A DNA stretch of 32,324 bases from positions 1-32,324 of the forward strand of contig CALVMH010000021.1 in assembly GCA_944343275.1 (NCBI GenBank). Reading direction: 5' to 3'. The number at the start of each line of letters is the position of its first letter. Position 1 is the stretch's first letter. Positions 7,024-16,010 of this stretch are shown here, piece by piece. The notes beneath the pieces are model-generated. The model searched no databases. It saw only the letters and a list, made by a program, of their open reading frames with translations, and had not been told where the DNA came from. The position numbers were made by a program, and so were the translations under genes. Source of the DNA: an uncultured Clostridia bacterium. GTDB lineage: Bacteria; Bacillota; Clostridia; Christensenellales; Borkfalkiaceae.

Positions 7024-8832
7024 ATGAAAAAAATCAGCAAGATCGCAGCCGTTGTGATGGCGGGTGCACTCAGCGCATCAGGACTTGCCGTGTTTGCGGG
7101 TTGTGCCGACCCCTATGCGAACATGACGCAGATATCGATCCACTATTTCAACGGTGGTCTGGGCAAGGATTGGATCGAGGAGAGCATCAGCGAATTTGAA
7201 AAGATGTTTGTAAACACCTCCTTTGAAGAGGGCAAAACGGGTGTCAAGATCAAGCTTACGCCGAACAAGTCGTTCTCGGAACTGGCGACTTCCATGCAGA
7301 CCGGCGCGGATAAGGCGGATATTCTCTATCCGACGGATCACAATTTCACCATCGCGCTTCTGAATTCAGACGTCGTTTACGATACGACGGAGATCGCGCT
7401 GGAAAAGGTGTACGACGAAAACGGCGAAGTCAGGCTGAATGCGGCGGGCGACGGGTTCGAGACGATCGAGGGCGGGCAGTCCATGTACGACAGGATGACC
7501 CCCTACGCACGGGAGACCTACGACCTTTCCGATACGGAATGGAACACGGCAGACAGCGGTCCGAGCTTTACCCTGCTGCCCTATGACGATATGCTTGCGG
7601 GTATCATCATCGACTACGACTTCTACGAGGAACTCTATAACAAATATCATACAGCAAACCTCATCGGCGAGATGACGGGCTACAAGTACGAGGGCGACGC
7701 AGTCGCCATGCCCGGCACATGGGACGAGTTCTTCGATTTCATGTATCTGATCCGCGATAGGGAATCGCAATCCGATGGGGGCGGCACTACCGGGTTCGTT
7801 TATTCCGTCAACTATTATACGATCGCCATTGAAAATGCAATCATCGCCGATACGGACGGCACGGATGAGGGCGTGACGGACCCCGCGCAGTATTCGGGCA
7901 TCCGCATGTACGATACCTTCACGGGGACGTATGATTTCGGCGGGAACATCGGCGAGAAGACCATCACCAAGGACAATGCATACCTGCTCACCCAGACAGA
8001 CGGCTACAAGCAGACGGTGGAAGTAGCTGCCCGTCTCTTTGCGACCAACAGCAAGGGCGCCAATTGTTACGATCCAAGCGTCACGAATCAAAATCTTTCG
8101 TTCAGCAGGGCGCAGTCGTTCTTCGTGACGAACAAGACCGACCCTGCCAGACCGCGCATCCTTGCCATCATGGAAGGCGACTGGTTTGAAAACGAAGCCC
8201 GCGCGGATTTCAATTCGATGGGGGCGGTCAATGAGGAGGACGCTTACGGCAAGCGCAAATTCCGTCTGATGCCCATCCCGCACGCAACGGCAGAGGAAGT
8301 TGAGGCGGAGAAAACCTATAAGGTGGGCGGTTTTTCCGGAAGCTCTCCCATCGTGCTCAACGCAAAAACGCTCACGGGGAATCCCGCCAAGGAGAAGGTC
8401 GCCAAACTCTGGCTGCAATTCACGCATACCGACAGTCAGATGAACGTGTTCACCAAATGGTCGGGTTCGGTGCGTCCGTATAACTATACCGTCAGCGAGG
8501 AGACCAAAGGGGCAATGACGCCCTTTGCACAGAGCATCCTCGAACTGCATACGGAGGACAGGAAGGAGGACGGCGCCATCGAGATCATCCGCCGCAACGT
8601 CATCAATCAGTCGAGCGACGTCCGCAATTCGACTTCTCCCATCAACTTCGCATCGGAGATCGATGAAGGAGTATACAAGGGAACATTTACAGACGGTGCC
8701 ATCATCGCCAACATGGTCGCTCTGCGCAAGGCAAAGAAGTCGTGGGAGCTGGAAAGTGAGATCGCCGCAGTGGTGAAGGACTACGTCGAAGGCATGCTGA
8801 CCTACCGCGGCAAGTCCGTCGAAGACCTTTAA
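7024..8832 (+). CDS. Extracellular solute-binding lipoprotein of a CUT1-type sugar ABC importer
   Basis: The 602-aa product has a lipoprotein signal peptide with AGC at 25-27 and a mature N-terminus typical of family 1 substrate-binding proteins (ISIHYFNGGLGKDWIEESIS). The family captures oligosaccharides outside the cell and delivers them to the permeases. The body shows the expected alternation of alpha/beta segments, with helix-rich tail sequences that include QFTHTDSQMNVFTKWSGSVR. At 602 residues it is larger than a typical MalE (about 400) and close to the bigger Firmicutes proteins for long or complex ligands. Two permease genes follow, with gaps of 14 and 11 bp. GAGGAGG lies upstream of the ATG. 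The ligand cannot be read from sequence; the operon suggests a galactose-containing oligosaccharide. Confidence 0.93.
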   Translation: MKKISKIAAVVMAGALSASGLAVFAGCADPYANMTQISIHYFNGGLGKDWIEESISEFEKMFVNTSFEEGKTGVKIKLTPNKSFSELATSMQTGADKADILYPTDHNFTIALLNSDVVYDTTEIALEKVYDENGEVRLNAAGDGFETIEGGQSMYDRMTPYARETYDLSDTEWNTADSGPSFTLLPYDDMLAGIIIDYDFYEELYNKYHTANLIGEMTGYKYEGDAVAMPGTWDEFFDFMYLIRDRESQSDGGGTTGFVYSVNYYTIAIENAIIADTDGTDEGVTDPAQYSGIRMYDTFTGTYDFGGNIGEKTITKDNAYLLTQTDGYKQTVEVAARLFATNSKGANCYDPSVTNQNLSFSRAQSFFVTNKTDPARPRILAIMEGDWFENEARADFNSMGAVNEEDAYGKRKFRLMPIPHATAEEVEAEKTYKVGGFSGSSPIVLNAKTLTGNPAKEKVAKLWLQFTHTDSQMNVFTKWSGSVRPYNYTVSEETKGAMTPFAQSILELHTEDRKEDGAIEIIRRNVINQSSDVRNSTSPINFASEIDEGVYKGTFTDGAIIANMVALRKAKKSWELESEIAAVVKDYVEGMLTYRGKSVEDL

Positions 8833-8846
8833 GACGGAGGTGCCCC

Positions 8847-9905
8847 ATGGCAGAATCCATGCAAGAACGGCAGACGGCGGATCGTCCCGCCGTCCTGCCG
8901 GAAGGGGGCGCCGCGCCCGCTCCTGCCAAAAAACCAAAACATAAGATGCTTGCCACCACCAAAAAGGCGCATATCTTCTGCGCCTGCGTGCTGGCATTCA
9001 TGTTGGTGCAATGGTGCATCTTCTTCCTGTACGGGAACTTCAATTCCATTCTGCTCGCGTTCCAATATTACGATCCGGACGGCGTGGGGCAGCAGGTGTT
9101 CTATCCCGTGGGGGAGATGTTCACCAACTTCGGCGACTTCATCACGGACCTCTTTTTAGCAACAAACCGCCCGCTCGGAAGATACTTCCTCAACGGCATG
9201 GTGTATCATCTGACGGGACTTATCTGTCTGCCCATCAGCCTGATCTTCGCCTTCATCATCTATAAGGAGATGCTGGGGGCGGGCTTCATGAAGGTGGTCC
9301 TGTTCATCCCGTCCATCATTTCCGCGATGGTCATCGCTCTCTTGTTCAAAACATTCATGACGGAGGGGCTTTTCGGAATATGGAAGTCGCTTCAAAAGCC
9401 TTACGATCAGTTCCTGTCGCCCCTGGCGGATGACTCAAAGGTGTTTCTTACCCTCATCTTGTATCAGTTCTTCTTCGGGCTGCCGGGGTCGCTGCTCATC
9501 AACATCGGCACCATGAGCCGCACGCCCAAGGAACTCATCGAGTTCGGCGAGATGGAAGGGATGTCTTACTTTCAGGAGTTCCGTTATATCACGCTGCCGC
9601 TGATGTTCCCCGTGCTGCAAATTTACTGCCTCGGCATGTTCACGGGCTTCTTTACGGCGCAGGGCCCCCTGTACGCCATCTACGGCGACGGTGCAAGCGG
9701 AACAAGTCTGCCTGACAGCGCGATCTCCTTCGGATATTACATGATGGTATCTGTCATCTCGGATAATTTCCAACCCGGTATTGCAGCCGACTTCATGTAC
9801 GGGTATACGGCGGCGGCGAATCTGCTCATCGGCCTCGTATCCATTCCCATCGTGTACGGCACCAAGAAGCTGTTTGACAGGTTCGATCCGGAGGCGGATT
9901 TCTAA
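8847..9905 (+). CDS. Sugar ABC transporter permease, MalF-like
   Basis: The 352-aa protein has a long soluble, Pro/Ala-rich N-terminus (about 1-40) and then roughly six membrane helices. The first is near 44-64 and the last near 320-340. The cytoplasmic coupling (EAA) loop is seen as EFGEMEGMSYFQEFRYITLP, with the conserved glycine and the I-x-LP ending that contacts the ATPase. This is the binding-protein-dependent transport inner-membrane family. It lies between the binding protein and a second permease, and the two permeases should form the heterodimeric channel. CGGAGG precedes the ATG. No ATPase gene is present in the window. Confidence 0.93.
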   Translation: MAESMQERQTADRPAVLPEGGAAPAPAKKPKHKMLATTKKAHIFCACVLAFMLVQWCIFFLYGNFNSILLAFQYYDPDGVGQQVFYPVGEMFTNFGDFITDLFLATNRPLGRYFLNGMVYHLTGLICLPISLIFAFIIYKEMLGAGFMKVVLFIPSIISAMVIALLFKTFMTEGLFGIWKSLQKPYDQFLSPLADDSKVFLTLILYQFFFGLPGSLLINIGTMSRTPKELIEFGEMEGMSYFQEFRYITLPLMFPVLQIYCLGMFTGFFTAQGPLYAIYGDGASGTSLPDSAISFGYYMMVSVISDNFQPGIAADFMYGYTAAANLLIGLVSIPIVYGTKKLFDRFDPEADF

Positions 9906-9916
9906 GGAGGGGAAAC

Positions 9917-10864
9917 ATGGAAGAAAATATGACTTCCGCGCCGCAGCAGGCGGCGCCCGAACAGAAAAAAAAGAAGCGGGATATACGGCAGACCATCCTG
10001 CGCAATATCTTCCCGACCGTCGCATGGCTTGCGGTCGCGCTGTGGTGCCTCATCTTTTTGCTGCTCATCTTCTGGGCATTCATCAACAGCCTGAAAACGC
10101 CCATCAACTTCAACCGGGACGCGATCTTCTTTCCCGACGGCGAGCTCGGCGGCTGGAAGTTCTCCAACTATGCCTCGGCATTCTCCGCATTGCGGGTGAC
10201 GCGCGAGGGCAGGGACATCATGGCGCCCGAAATGCTGCTCAACAGCTTGCTGTATGCGGGCGGTTCGGGGGTGGTGTCCGTCATCACGGCGTGCCTTGCA
10301 AGCTATATCCTCGCCAAGTACAGCTACTTGAAGTGGGTGCGCGGACTGTGGGTCATCGTGCTCATCACCAACTACCTGCCCATCAGCAGCTCTCTGGCGG
10401 CGAACATCAAACTTCTGACCGATCTCGGACTGTATGACTCCATCCTCGGCGTCATCTTCTGGCAGTGCGGCGCGTTCGGTTATATCTTCCTCATCTATTA
10501 CGCGACGTGGAAGGGGGTCTCGTGGAGCTATGCGGAGGCGGCGTTCATCGACGGCGCGGGGCACTTCCGTACCATGCTGCTCATCATGTGGCCGATGACG
10601 CGCACCATCTTCGGCGTGCTCTTCATCCAGCAGTTCATCACGCTCTGGAACGACTATATGACGCCCATCATCTATCTGCCGAGTTATCCGAACCTCTCTT
10701 ACGGCGCCTATCAGTTCCAATTTTCGGTAGATGACGTCAGGATCGCAACACCGCCCATCCAGATCGCGGGGCTTCTGATGCTTGCGCTCCCCGTGCTTAT
10801 CTTGTTCCTCATTTTCCGTAACAAACTCATGGGCTCGCTCACGCTGGGCGGCCTGAAAGGCTGA
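9917..10864 (+). CDS. Sugar ABC transporter permease, MalG-like
   Basis: The 315-aa partner permease has a short cytoplasmic N-terminus with a KKKKR cluster and then about six membrane segments. The EAA loop reads YAEAAFIDGAGHFRTMLLIM followed by WPMTR. This is close to the CUT1 consensus EAAxxDGA, except that the usual LP is replaced by WP. The C-terminal MGSLTLGGLKG matches the GxxxGxxKG ending of this family. AAGGAGGGG sits directly upstream of the ATG. The gap to the preceding permease is 11 bp and to the next gene 12 bp. It should import the same oligosaccharide as its neighbours and rely on an ATPase encoded elsewhere (MsmX/UgpC type, known from other Firmicutes). Confidence 0.93.
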   Translation: MEENMTSAPQQAAPEQKKKKRDIRQTILRNIFPTVAWLAVALWCLIFLLLIFWAFINSLKTPINFNRDAIFFPDGELGGWKFSNYASAFSALRVTREGRDIMAPEMLLNSLLYAGGSGVVSVITACLASYILAKYSYLKWVRGLWVIVLITNYLPISSSLAANIKLLTDLGLYDSILGVIFWQCGAFGYIFLIYYATWKGVSWSYAEAAFIDGAGHFRTMLLIMWPMTRTIFGVLFIQQFITLWNDYMTPIIYLPSYPNLSYGAYQFQFSVDDVRIATPPIQIAGLLMLALPVLILFLIFRNKLMGSLTLGGLKG

Positions 10865-10876
10865 CAGGAGAAAATT

Positions 10877-13800
10877 ATGACAAAGACAAAGAAATGGATG
10901 CTTCCCTTGCTTCTGAGCGGCGCGCTGCTTGCGGGCGGCGTGGGCGCAGCGCTTACGGGCAGCGCGGCAGGGGACGTGCAGACGCCCGCCGCGGGGTCTC
11001 CCGCTGCGCTCTGGACGCTCGCCTCGGGCGTCACGGCGGAGAGCAACGTCTCCGTCCCCGACTACATGCTCTACGGCAAGGAAACAAACACGAGCTATGT
11101 TACTACGGAGTATACGCAGTCTTCCGCCGACCTCGGACTTGCCGATTGGCAGAAAAACGGTGTCAAGTTCACGGCGTCGTCTGCCAACCGTTGGGTGGAA
11201 TATTCGAACGTGGTGGACATCTCCTCCTATCAAAAGAACGACATCCTCCTTGCGTTCACGCCCCTTGCAACGGCGCGCGGCAATGCCGACTTCAACGAAT
11301 TCAACGTGAAGCTCACGGACGCGGAGGATGAGGACAACTATCTTCTCATCAAGATCAAGCCCTCGCAGTGGTACCCCGCGACGTTCACGGCGGAGACCGC
11401 CGAGCTGGAGCCCTGCGGCTATCAGTACGGCGACTACCGCCCCGGCTATTCGGAAGCGACGTGGGCGTTCAGCGATAAGTATCACGTCGGCTTCGACGGC
11501 ACGACGAACGACGCGGTCTACGCTCCCGAGGGTCAGGGTTTTGACAAAATGGAGGCGCGCCACCGCTCCATCATCCTGCACTACGACTTTGAAGACAAGG
11601 CGGTCTGGGTCACAGGCCAGCAGGGCAATAAATACTGTATCATGGACCTCGACTGGAGCGAGTCCGTGGGCTACGGCAAGGAATGGAAGGGTTTTTCGAG
11701 CGGAAAGGTGAAGCTCTCCTTCTGCTCCAAGCAGCACCGTTCCGGCTCGCCTTCCTATATGGTCCTCAACGCCTTCAACACGCCCATGAACGGGGCGCAG
11801 ACCACCGATACGCAGGAGCCCGTCCTCCTCTTCGGGGAGGAAGTCTCCTCGGACACGGCGCCCTCCGCGCTCGTCGGAAGGACGTATCGCCTGCCCACGG
11901 TCGCCTGCCTTGACACGGTGGACGGTGAGATCGCGTGCGATATCCGTCTCACCGATCCCGACGGCGAAGAAGTGACGGTCACGGACAACGCGTTCGTGCC
12001 CGAAAAGACGGGATTTTATACCCTCACCTACACCGCTTCGGACAAGGCGGGCAACCCCGTTGAAAAGACGCTGCGCTTCACCGCGCAGAAGAACGTGCCC
12101 GCCGTCACCATCGAGGCGCAGCCGGACAAAACGGACGTGGAAGTCGGCGCGCAGGTGCGCGTGCCGAAGGCAGACATAACGGCAAAGGACGGCGCGTACA
12201 TCGTCGAAACGGATGTGGAAGTCCTGCGTGCGGGCACAAGCGAGCGCGTCGCCCTGGAAAACGACGTGTTCATTCCGCTGTTCGCGGGGGAATACCGCGT
12301 CGTCTACTCCGCCACCGATTGGCTCGGCTTTACGCACACGCATACGGTCTGCTACGCCGCTTCCAACCCCCAAAACAGGGTGACGACGCACGGCAAGTTG
12401 CAGCAGCTGCGCCGCCTGTTCGACGGCGTCGCCGTCCGTCTGCCCGCATTGAATGCCTATGACTATCTCGGCACGGCGGGCGTCGGCATCGCGCAGGAGG
12501 CAACGGTCAGACTCTCCGGAAACGGACAGAGCGAAACGCTTCCCGCGGGCAGCGTGTTCACGCCCGACTACGGCAAATTCGGACAGAAACTGACCGTGGA
12601 GTATCGGGTCGGCGATGTCATGATTACTTCGTACCAAGTGGACATCATGGAGATGCCCGATACGGACGCCGCGGACTATGCCGACAAAAATGATGGCACA
12701 TATCAGCTCGATGACTACTTCATCTTCGACGAAGACGTGCAGGTGGAATACAATTCGGCAAGCGATGAGAGCGAATTCTACCGTATCAGCGCGAAAAAGG
12801 GCGAGACGGCGGATAAGGGCTTCAAGTTTGTCAACCCGCTGCAGGCGGACGGCTTCAACGTTTCCTTCTCCGTTCCCGATATGATGAAGAATTTCACGGC
12901 GCTGAAGTTGACGCTGCGCGACGCCTTCGATGCCTCCATCGGCTTCGATCTGCGCCTCGAGGATATCCTTACCTCCACCGACGAGGGGTTCAAGGATACG
13001 TATACCTTCGTCACGCTGAACGGCGGGCAGAAATACACGATGTACGGCACATACAACTACTACGTGTATCACAATAAGCTGAACGATGCAGGCGAAGAGG
13101 TCAAAGACGATGATGGGAACCCCATCAAGGAGTTTGACAGTAAAGTCACAAGTTCCTTGACGCTCACCTACCGCGACGGCAGCATTTTCGACATCAACGG
13201 GGATGAGGTCTGCAAGATCACGGAGAACATCGACGGCAGTGCATGGAAGGGGTTCCCTTCGGGCATGGTGTACTTCGATATGACCTTCGAAGGGGTCGGC
13301 ACGCTCGACGTCCCCGATCACCAGACGGCGGAATACGGCACGAACGCTGCCATTGCGCTCAGCTCTTTGTGCGGGCAGACGTTCTATGTCACCTATCGTC
13401 AGGATCAGCTCGCAAACTTCTTCGACATTTCCAATCCGATCATTCTTGCAAACGGTTCCGTTCCGACGGAAGTCTATCTCGGACAGACGATCTCCGTGCC
13501 GCAGGTCGTCGCTTATGATGCGCTCACCCCCTATGTGGAGGTGCTCGTGACCGTGCAGACGCCCAACAATTCCACCATCTATTCCTCGGAACCGCTGCAA
13601 GAGGGGATGTCCTTCGTCGTGGACACATACGGACTGTATTACATCCGTTATACGGCAACAGACGCCACCGGCAATTCCGCAACGCTGACGTATACGGTCG
13701 GCGCGTCGGATACGACGGCGCCCACCGTGGCGCTCTCCTCTTACGAGGATCTGCAGGGCAGCGTCGGCAAGAACGTCACCATCCCCGCGGCAGTCGTACA

Positions 13801-14002
13801 GGACAACCGTGACGATTCGCCCCGCCTGTTTATCTTCGTCATCGGTCCCGATGCAGCAATCACGCCCCTCGGCGAGGTGACGGCGGAAAACGCCATCACG
13901 GGCTTTACTCCGTCCGCGGCGGGCGAACATACGCTTCTCTATTATGCCATCGATGCCGACTACAATGCAACGGTCGTGACCGTCCGCGTGACCGTAAAGT
14001 GA
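10877..14002 (+). CDS. Large secreted protein with repeated Ig-like beta-sandwich domains
   Basis: The 1041-aa protein has a signal peptide at about 1-31 and no C-terminal membrane helix, lipobox or LPXTG, so it is probably released or held non-covalently. An N-terminal beta-rich region (about 60-310) is followed by Ig-like domains at about 325-403 (TGFYTLTYTASDKAGN) and 408-495 (AGEYRVVYSATD). A second unclassified beta-rich region spans about 610-860. Two further Ig-like domains lie at about 862-942 (YGLYYIRYTATDATGN) and 948-1041. The Ig motif is that of bacterial surface Ig/HYR-like folds. No catalytic motif is recognised. The second beta-rich region is faintly like the LP..GYTV modules of its neighbours but lacks the closing signature. 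Its place between permeases and a DUF4838 lipoprotein suggests glycan binding. The function is unknown. Confidence 0.82.
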   Translation: MTKTKKWMLPLLLSGALLAGGVGAALTGSAAGDVQTPAAGSPAALWTLASGVTAESNVSVPDYMLYGKETNTSYVTTEYTQSSADLGLADWQKNGVKFTASSANRWVEYSNVVDISSYQKNDILLAFTPLATARGNADFNEFNVKLTDAEDEDNYLLIKIKPSQWYPATFTAETAELEPCGYQYGDYRPGYSEATWAFSDKYHVGFDGTTNDAVYAPEGQGFDKMEARHRSIILHYDFEDKAVWVTGQQGNKYCIMDLDWSESVGYGKEWKGFSSGKVKLSFCSKQHRSGSPSYMVLNAFNTPMNGAQTTDTQEPVLLFGEEVSSDTAPSALVGRTYRLPTVACLDTVDGEIACDIRLTDPDGEEVTVTDNAFVPEKTGFYTLTYTASDKAGNPVEKTLRFTAQKNVPAVTIEAQPDKTDVEVGAQVRVPKADITAKDGAYIVETDVEVLRAGTSERVALENDVFIPLFAGEYRVVYSATDWLGFTHTHTVCYAASNPQNRVTTHGKLQQLRRLFDGVAVRLPALNAYDYLGTAGVGIAQEATVRLSGNGQSETLPAGSVFTPDYGKFGQKLTVEYRVGDVMITSYQVDIMEMPDTDAADYADKNDGTYQLDDYFIFDEDVQVEYNSASDESEFYRISAKKGETADKGFKFVNPLQADGFNVSFSVPDMMKNFTALKLTLRDAFDASIGFDLRLEDILTSTDEGFKDTYTFVTLNGGQKYTMYGTYNYYVYHNKLNDAGEEVKDDDGNPIKEFDSKVTSSLTLTYRDGSIFDINGDEVCKITENIDGSAWKGFPSGMVYFDMTFEGVGTLDVPDHQTAEYGTNAAIALSSLCGQTFYVTYRQDQLANFFDISNPIILANGSVPTEVYLGQTISVPQVVAYDALTPYVEVLVTVQTPNNSTIYSSEPLQEGMSFVVDTYGLYYIRYTATDATGNSATLTYTVGASDTTAPTVALSSYEDLQGSVGKNVTIPAAVVQDNRDDSPRLFIFVIGPDAAITPLGEVTAENAITGFTPSAAGEHTLLYYAIDADYNATVVTVRVTVK

Positions 14003-14010
14003 GGTGAACC

Positions 14011-15990
14011 ATGAAAAAGACAGTTCGGAGTTTTCTGACATTCGCGCTTGCCGCGTGTATCTGCCTGCCTCTTGCGGCATGCGGACAGACTGACGGGGGC
14101 AGGGCATCCGCCATCGCCGATACCGACATCGTGCTTGCGGAGGGCGGGCAGACGGGGTATTCCATCGTCGTGCCCACCGAAGCGGAGGCGAGCGAAACGT
14201 ATGCCGCCGAGCTGCTCGCGGAGCAGTTCGAGGCGGCGACGGGCGCCGACATCGAAGTGCGTTCGGACGGCGGCGCTGAGCTCAGTGAGAGCGCAAAGCT
14301 GCTCTCCGTGGGGCATACCTCCGTGTTGGAGAGCAGTGCCATGACGGTCGAAAAAGATGAGCTCAACGAAGACGGCTTCAAGATCAAGCGCTTCGGCAAT
14401 ACCGTCGTCATGGCGGGGTTCAACGGGCGCGGCACCATCTATTCGGTGCAGGAATTCCTGAAACAGCAGTTCGGCTATGAAGTGTATGCCGTGGGCGAGG
14501 TCGCGCTCAACAGCGTGGAAAAATCCATGCTCAAAGATTTCAACATGACGGAGATTCCCGCCTTCCGTGAGCGTGCGTTCGACGGGCTTGCCGCCTACAA
14601 TGCGGAGTACGCGATGTCGCTGCGCCTCAACCCCAGCACGTCGGCGGCGGAATTCGACTACGGCAACTCGCGCGACTGGATCCTTGCCGCGCACTCCTAC
14701 TATCAGATCATCCCCAGAACGAACGATCCGACATACGGGCTGCCCAACTACAACGATTCTTCCGATCCGGAACACTATCACCCCGAATGGTTCGGCGGGG
14801 GGCAGCTCTGCCTCACCGATCCCGACCTCAAGGCAGAGTTCATCAAAAATCTGAAGATCATCATCAAGCAGACGCCCTACGGTAAGATCGTCTCTTTGGG
14901 CGAGAATGACGGCACGGGCTATTGCTCGGGCAGGACGGGCAAGGATGAGGAAGGAAACGTCATCAATCTGTGCAGCTGCGCCGAGGAGCGCTCCAAATAC
15001 GGTTTGAGCGGCTGTATCGTCCGCTTTATGAACGACGTGGTGGAAGGAGTGGAAAAGGATCCCGAGATCGCCGCGCGCGGGCTCGTCTACTGCATGTTCG
15101 GCTACACGGCGAGCAGCAGTATCATTCCGCCCGTCGATCTCAATACGGGGGAGATCTTCGATGAGAGCTGCCGTCCCTGCGACAAGCTGTACGTCCGCAT
15201 AACGCCCCTCAACCCCGTGTGCTACAAGCACGCCTTCTCCGATCCCGACTGCAGCACCTACAACCAAGATATCTATGGGTATTTCAAGGGCTGGAAGGGC
15301 ATTACGGACAATATCGCGGTCTGGGATTACAACACCAATTTCAATTCCTACTATTTCTTCTACGACAATTTCGATTCCTTGCAGGAAAACCTGAAATTTT
15401 ACAGGGATGAGATCGGCGTCGTCTACCTCAACAGAGAGAACACGACGGGTTCGGAGCTGCGTTCGCTCGCCGATCTCGACACCTATCTCAACGCCAAACT
15501 CATGTGGGACCCCGACGAGAACGTCGGCGAGCTCATGGAGGACTTCATCGAGCAGTTCTACAAAGCGGGCGCGCCGTATATGCGGCAGTATATCAGTCTC
15601 ATGCGCGCGAACGTCAACATGATGGAACAGACGAAGACGGGAGGGTACCACTTGCTGTGCTACCAGGAGCCTAACGAGCTCGTGGAGTATTGGCCCAAGC
15701 GCATTTTGGAACAGGCACTCGATCTTCTGGAACAGGCGCAGGCGGCGTATCTGCCCCTCGCCGAGAGCGATCCCGCTCTCTATGAAACGCTCTATAACCG
15801 GGTTCTGAAGGAGAGTGTTTGTGTTCGCTATATGATCCTCTCCAATTTCCAGACCTATTATCCCGGCAACACGGCTCTGCTCAACGAGATGCTCGACGCA
15901 TTCGAATCGGATGCGGAGATCGTGCAGGGCATCTGCTACAGGGAAGGACAGAGCACAAGCGACTTCATTGATTCTTTCCGCACGACCTGA
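14011..15990 (+). CDS. DUF4838-type lipoprotein, probable extracellular glycan-active protein
   Basis: The 659-aa product has a lipoprotein signal peptide (PLAAC, lipidated C24). Residues 38-155 form an alpha/beta domain like the N-terminal domain of alpha-glucuronidases and family 20-type hydrolases: AAELLAEQFEAATGADIEV, then GFKIKRFGNTVVMAGFNGRG and TIYSVQEFLKQQFG. A TIM-barrel-like region follows. It contains the SLGENDGTGYCSG segment (S295-D300 and on) that resembles the S-x-x-x-N-D-x-x-x-Y-C signature of DUF4838 proteins. The C-terminal third is helical. DUF4838 proteins are common in polysaccharide loci, but I know of no settled activity for them. As an outside-facing lipoprotein it is the best candidate in this operon for processing glycans before import. 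It lies 8 bp after the previous gene, with AGGTG near the ATG. Confidence 0.8.
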   Translation: MKKTVRSFLTFALAACICLPLAACGQTDGGRASAIADTDIVLAEGGQTGYSIVVPTEAEASETYAAELLAEQFEAATGADIEVRSDGGAELSESAKLLSVGHTSVLESSAMTVEKDELNEDGFKIKRFGNTVVMAGFNGRGTIYSVQEFLKQQFGYEVYAVGEVALNSVEKSMLKDFNMTEIPAFRERAFDGLAAYNAEYAMSLRLNPSTSAAEFDYGNSRDWILAAHSYYQIIPRTNDPTYGLPNYNDSSDPEHYHPEWFGGGQLCLTDPDLKAEFIKNLKIIIKQTPYGKIVSLGENDGTGYCSGRTGKDEEGNVINLCSCAEERSKYGLSGCIVRFMNDVVEGVEKDPEIAARGLVYCMFGYTASSSIIPPVDLNTGEIFDESCRPCDKLYVRITPLNPVCYKHAFSDPDCSTYNQDIYGYFKGWKGITDNIAVWDYNTNFNSYYFFYDNFDSLQENLKFYRDEIGVVYLNRENTTGSELRSLADLDTYLNAKLMWDPDENVGELMEDFIEQFYKAGAPYMRQYISLMRANVNMMEQTKTGGYHLLCYQEPNELVEYWPKRILEQALDLLEQAQAAYLPLAESDPALYETLYNRVLKESVCVRYMILSNFQTYYPGNTALLNEMLDAFESDAEIVQGICYREGQSTSDFIDSFRTT

Positions 15991-16010
15991 TTACACACAG
16001 GAGGCCTGCT

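Noticed and set aside
9902-14107. A 1401-codon open frame on the minus strand
   Set aside because: It lies opposite the second permease and the 1041-aa secreted protein, both well supported. It has no recognisable domain, and its Arg/His/Val-rich composition is what a GC-rich coding strand gives in antisense.
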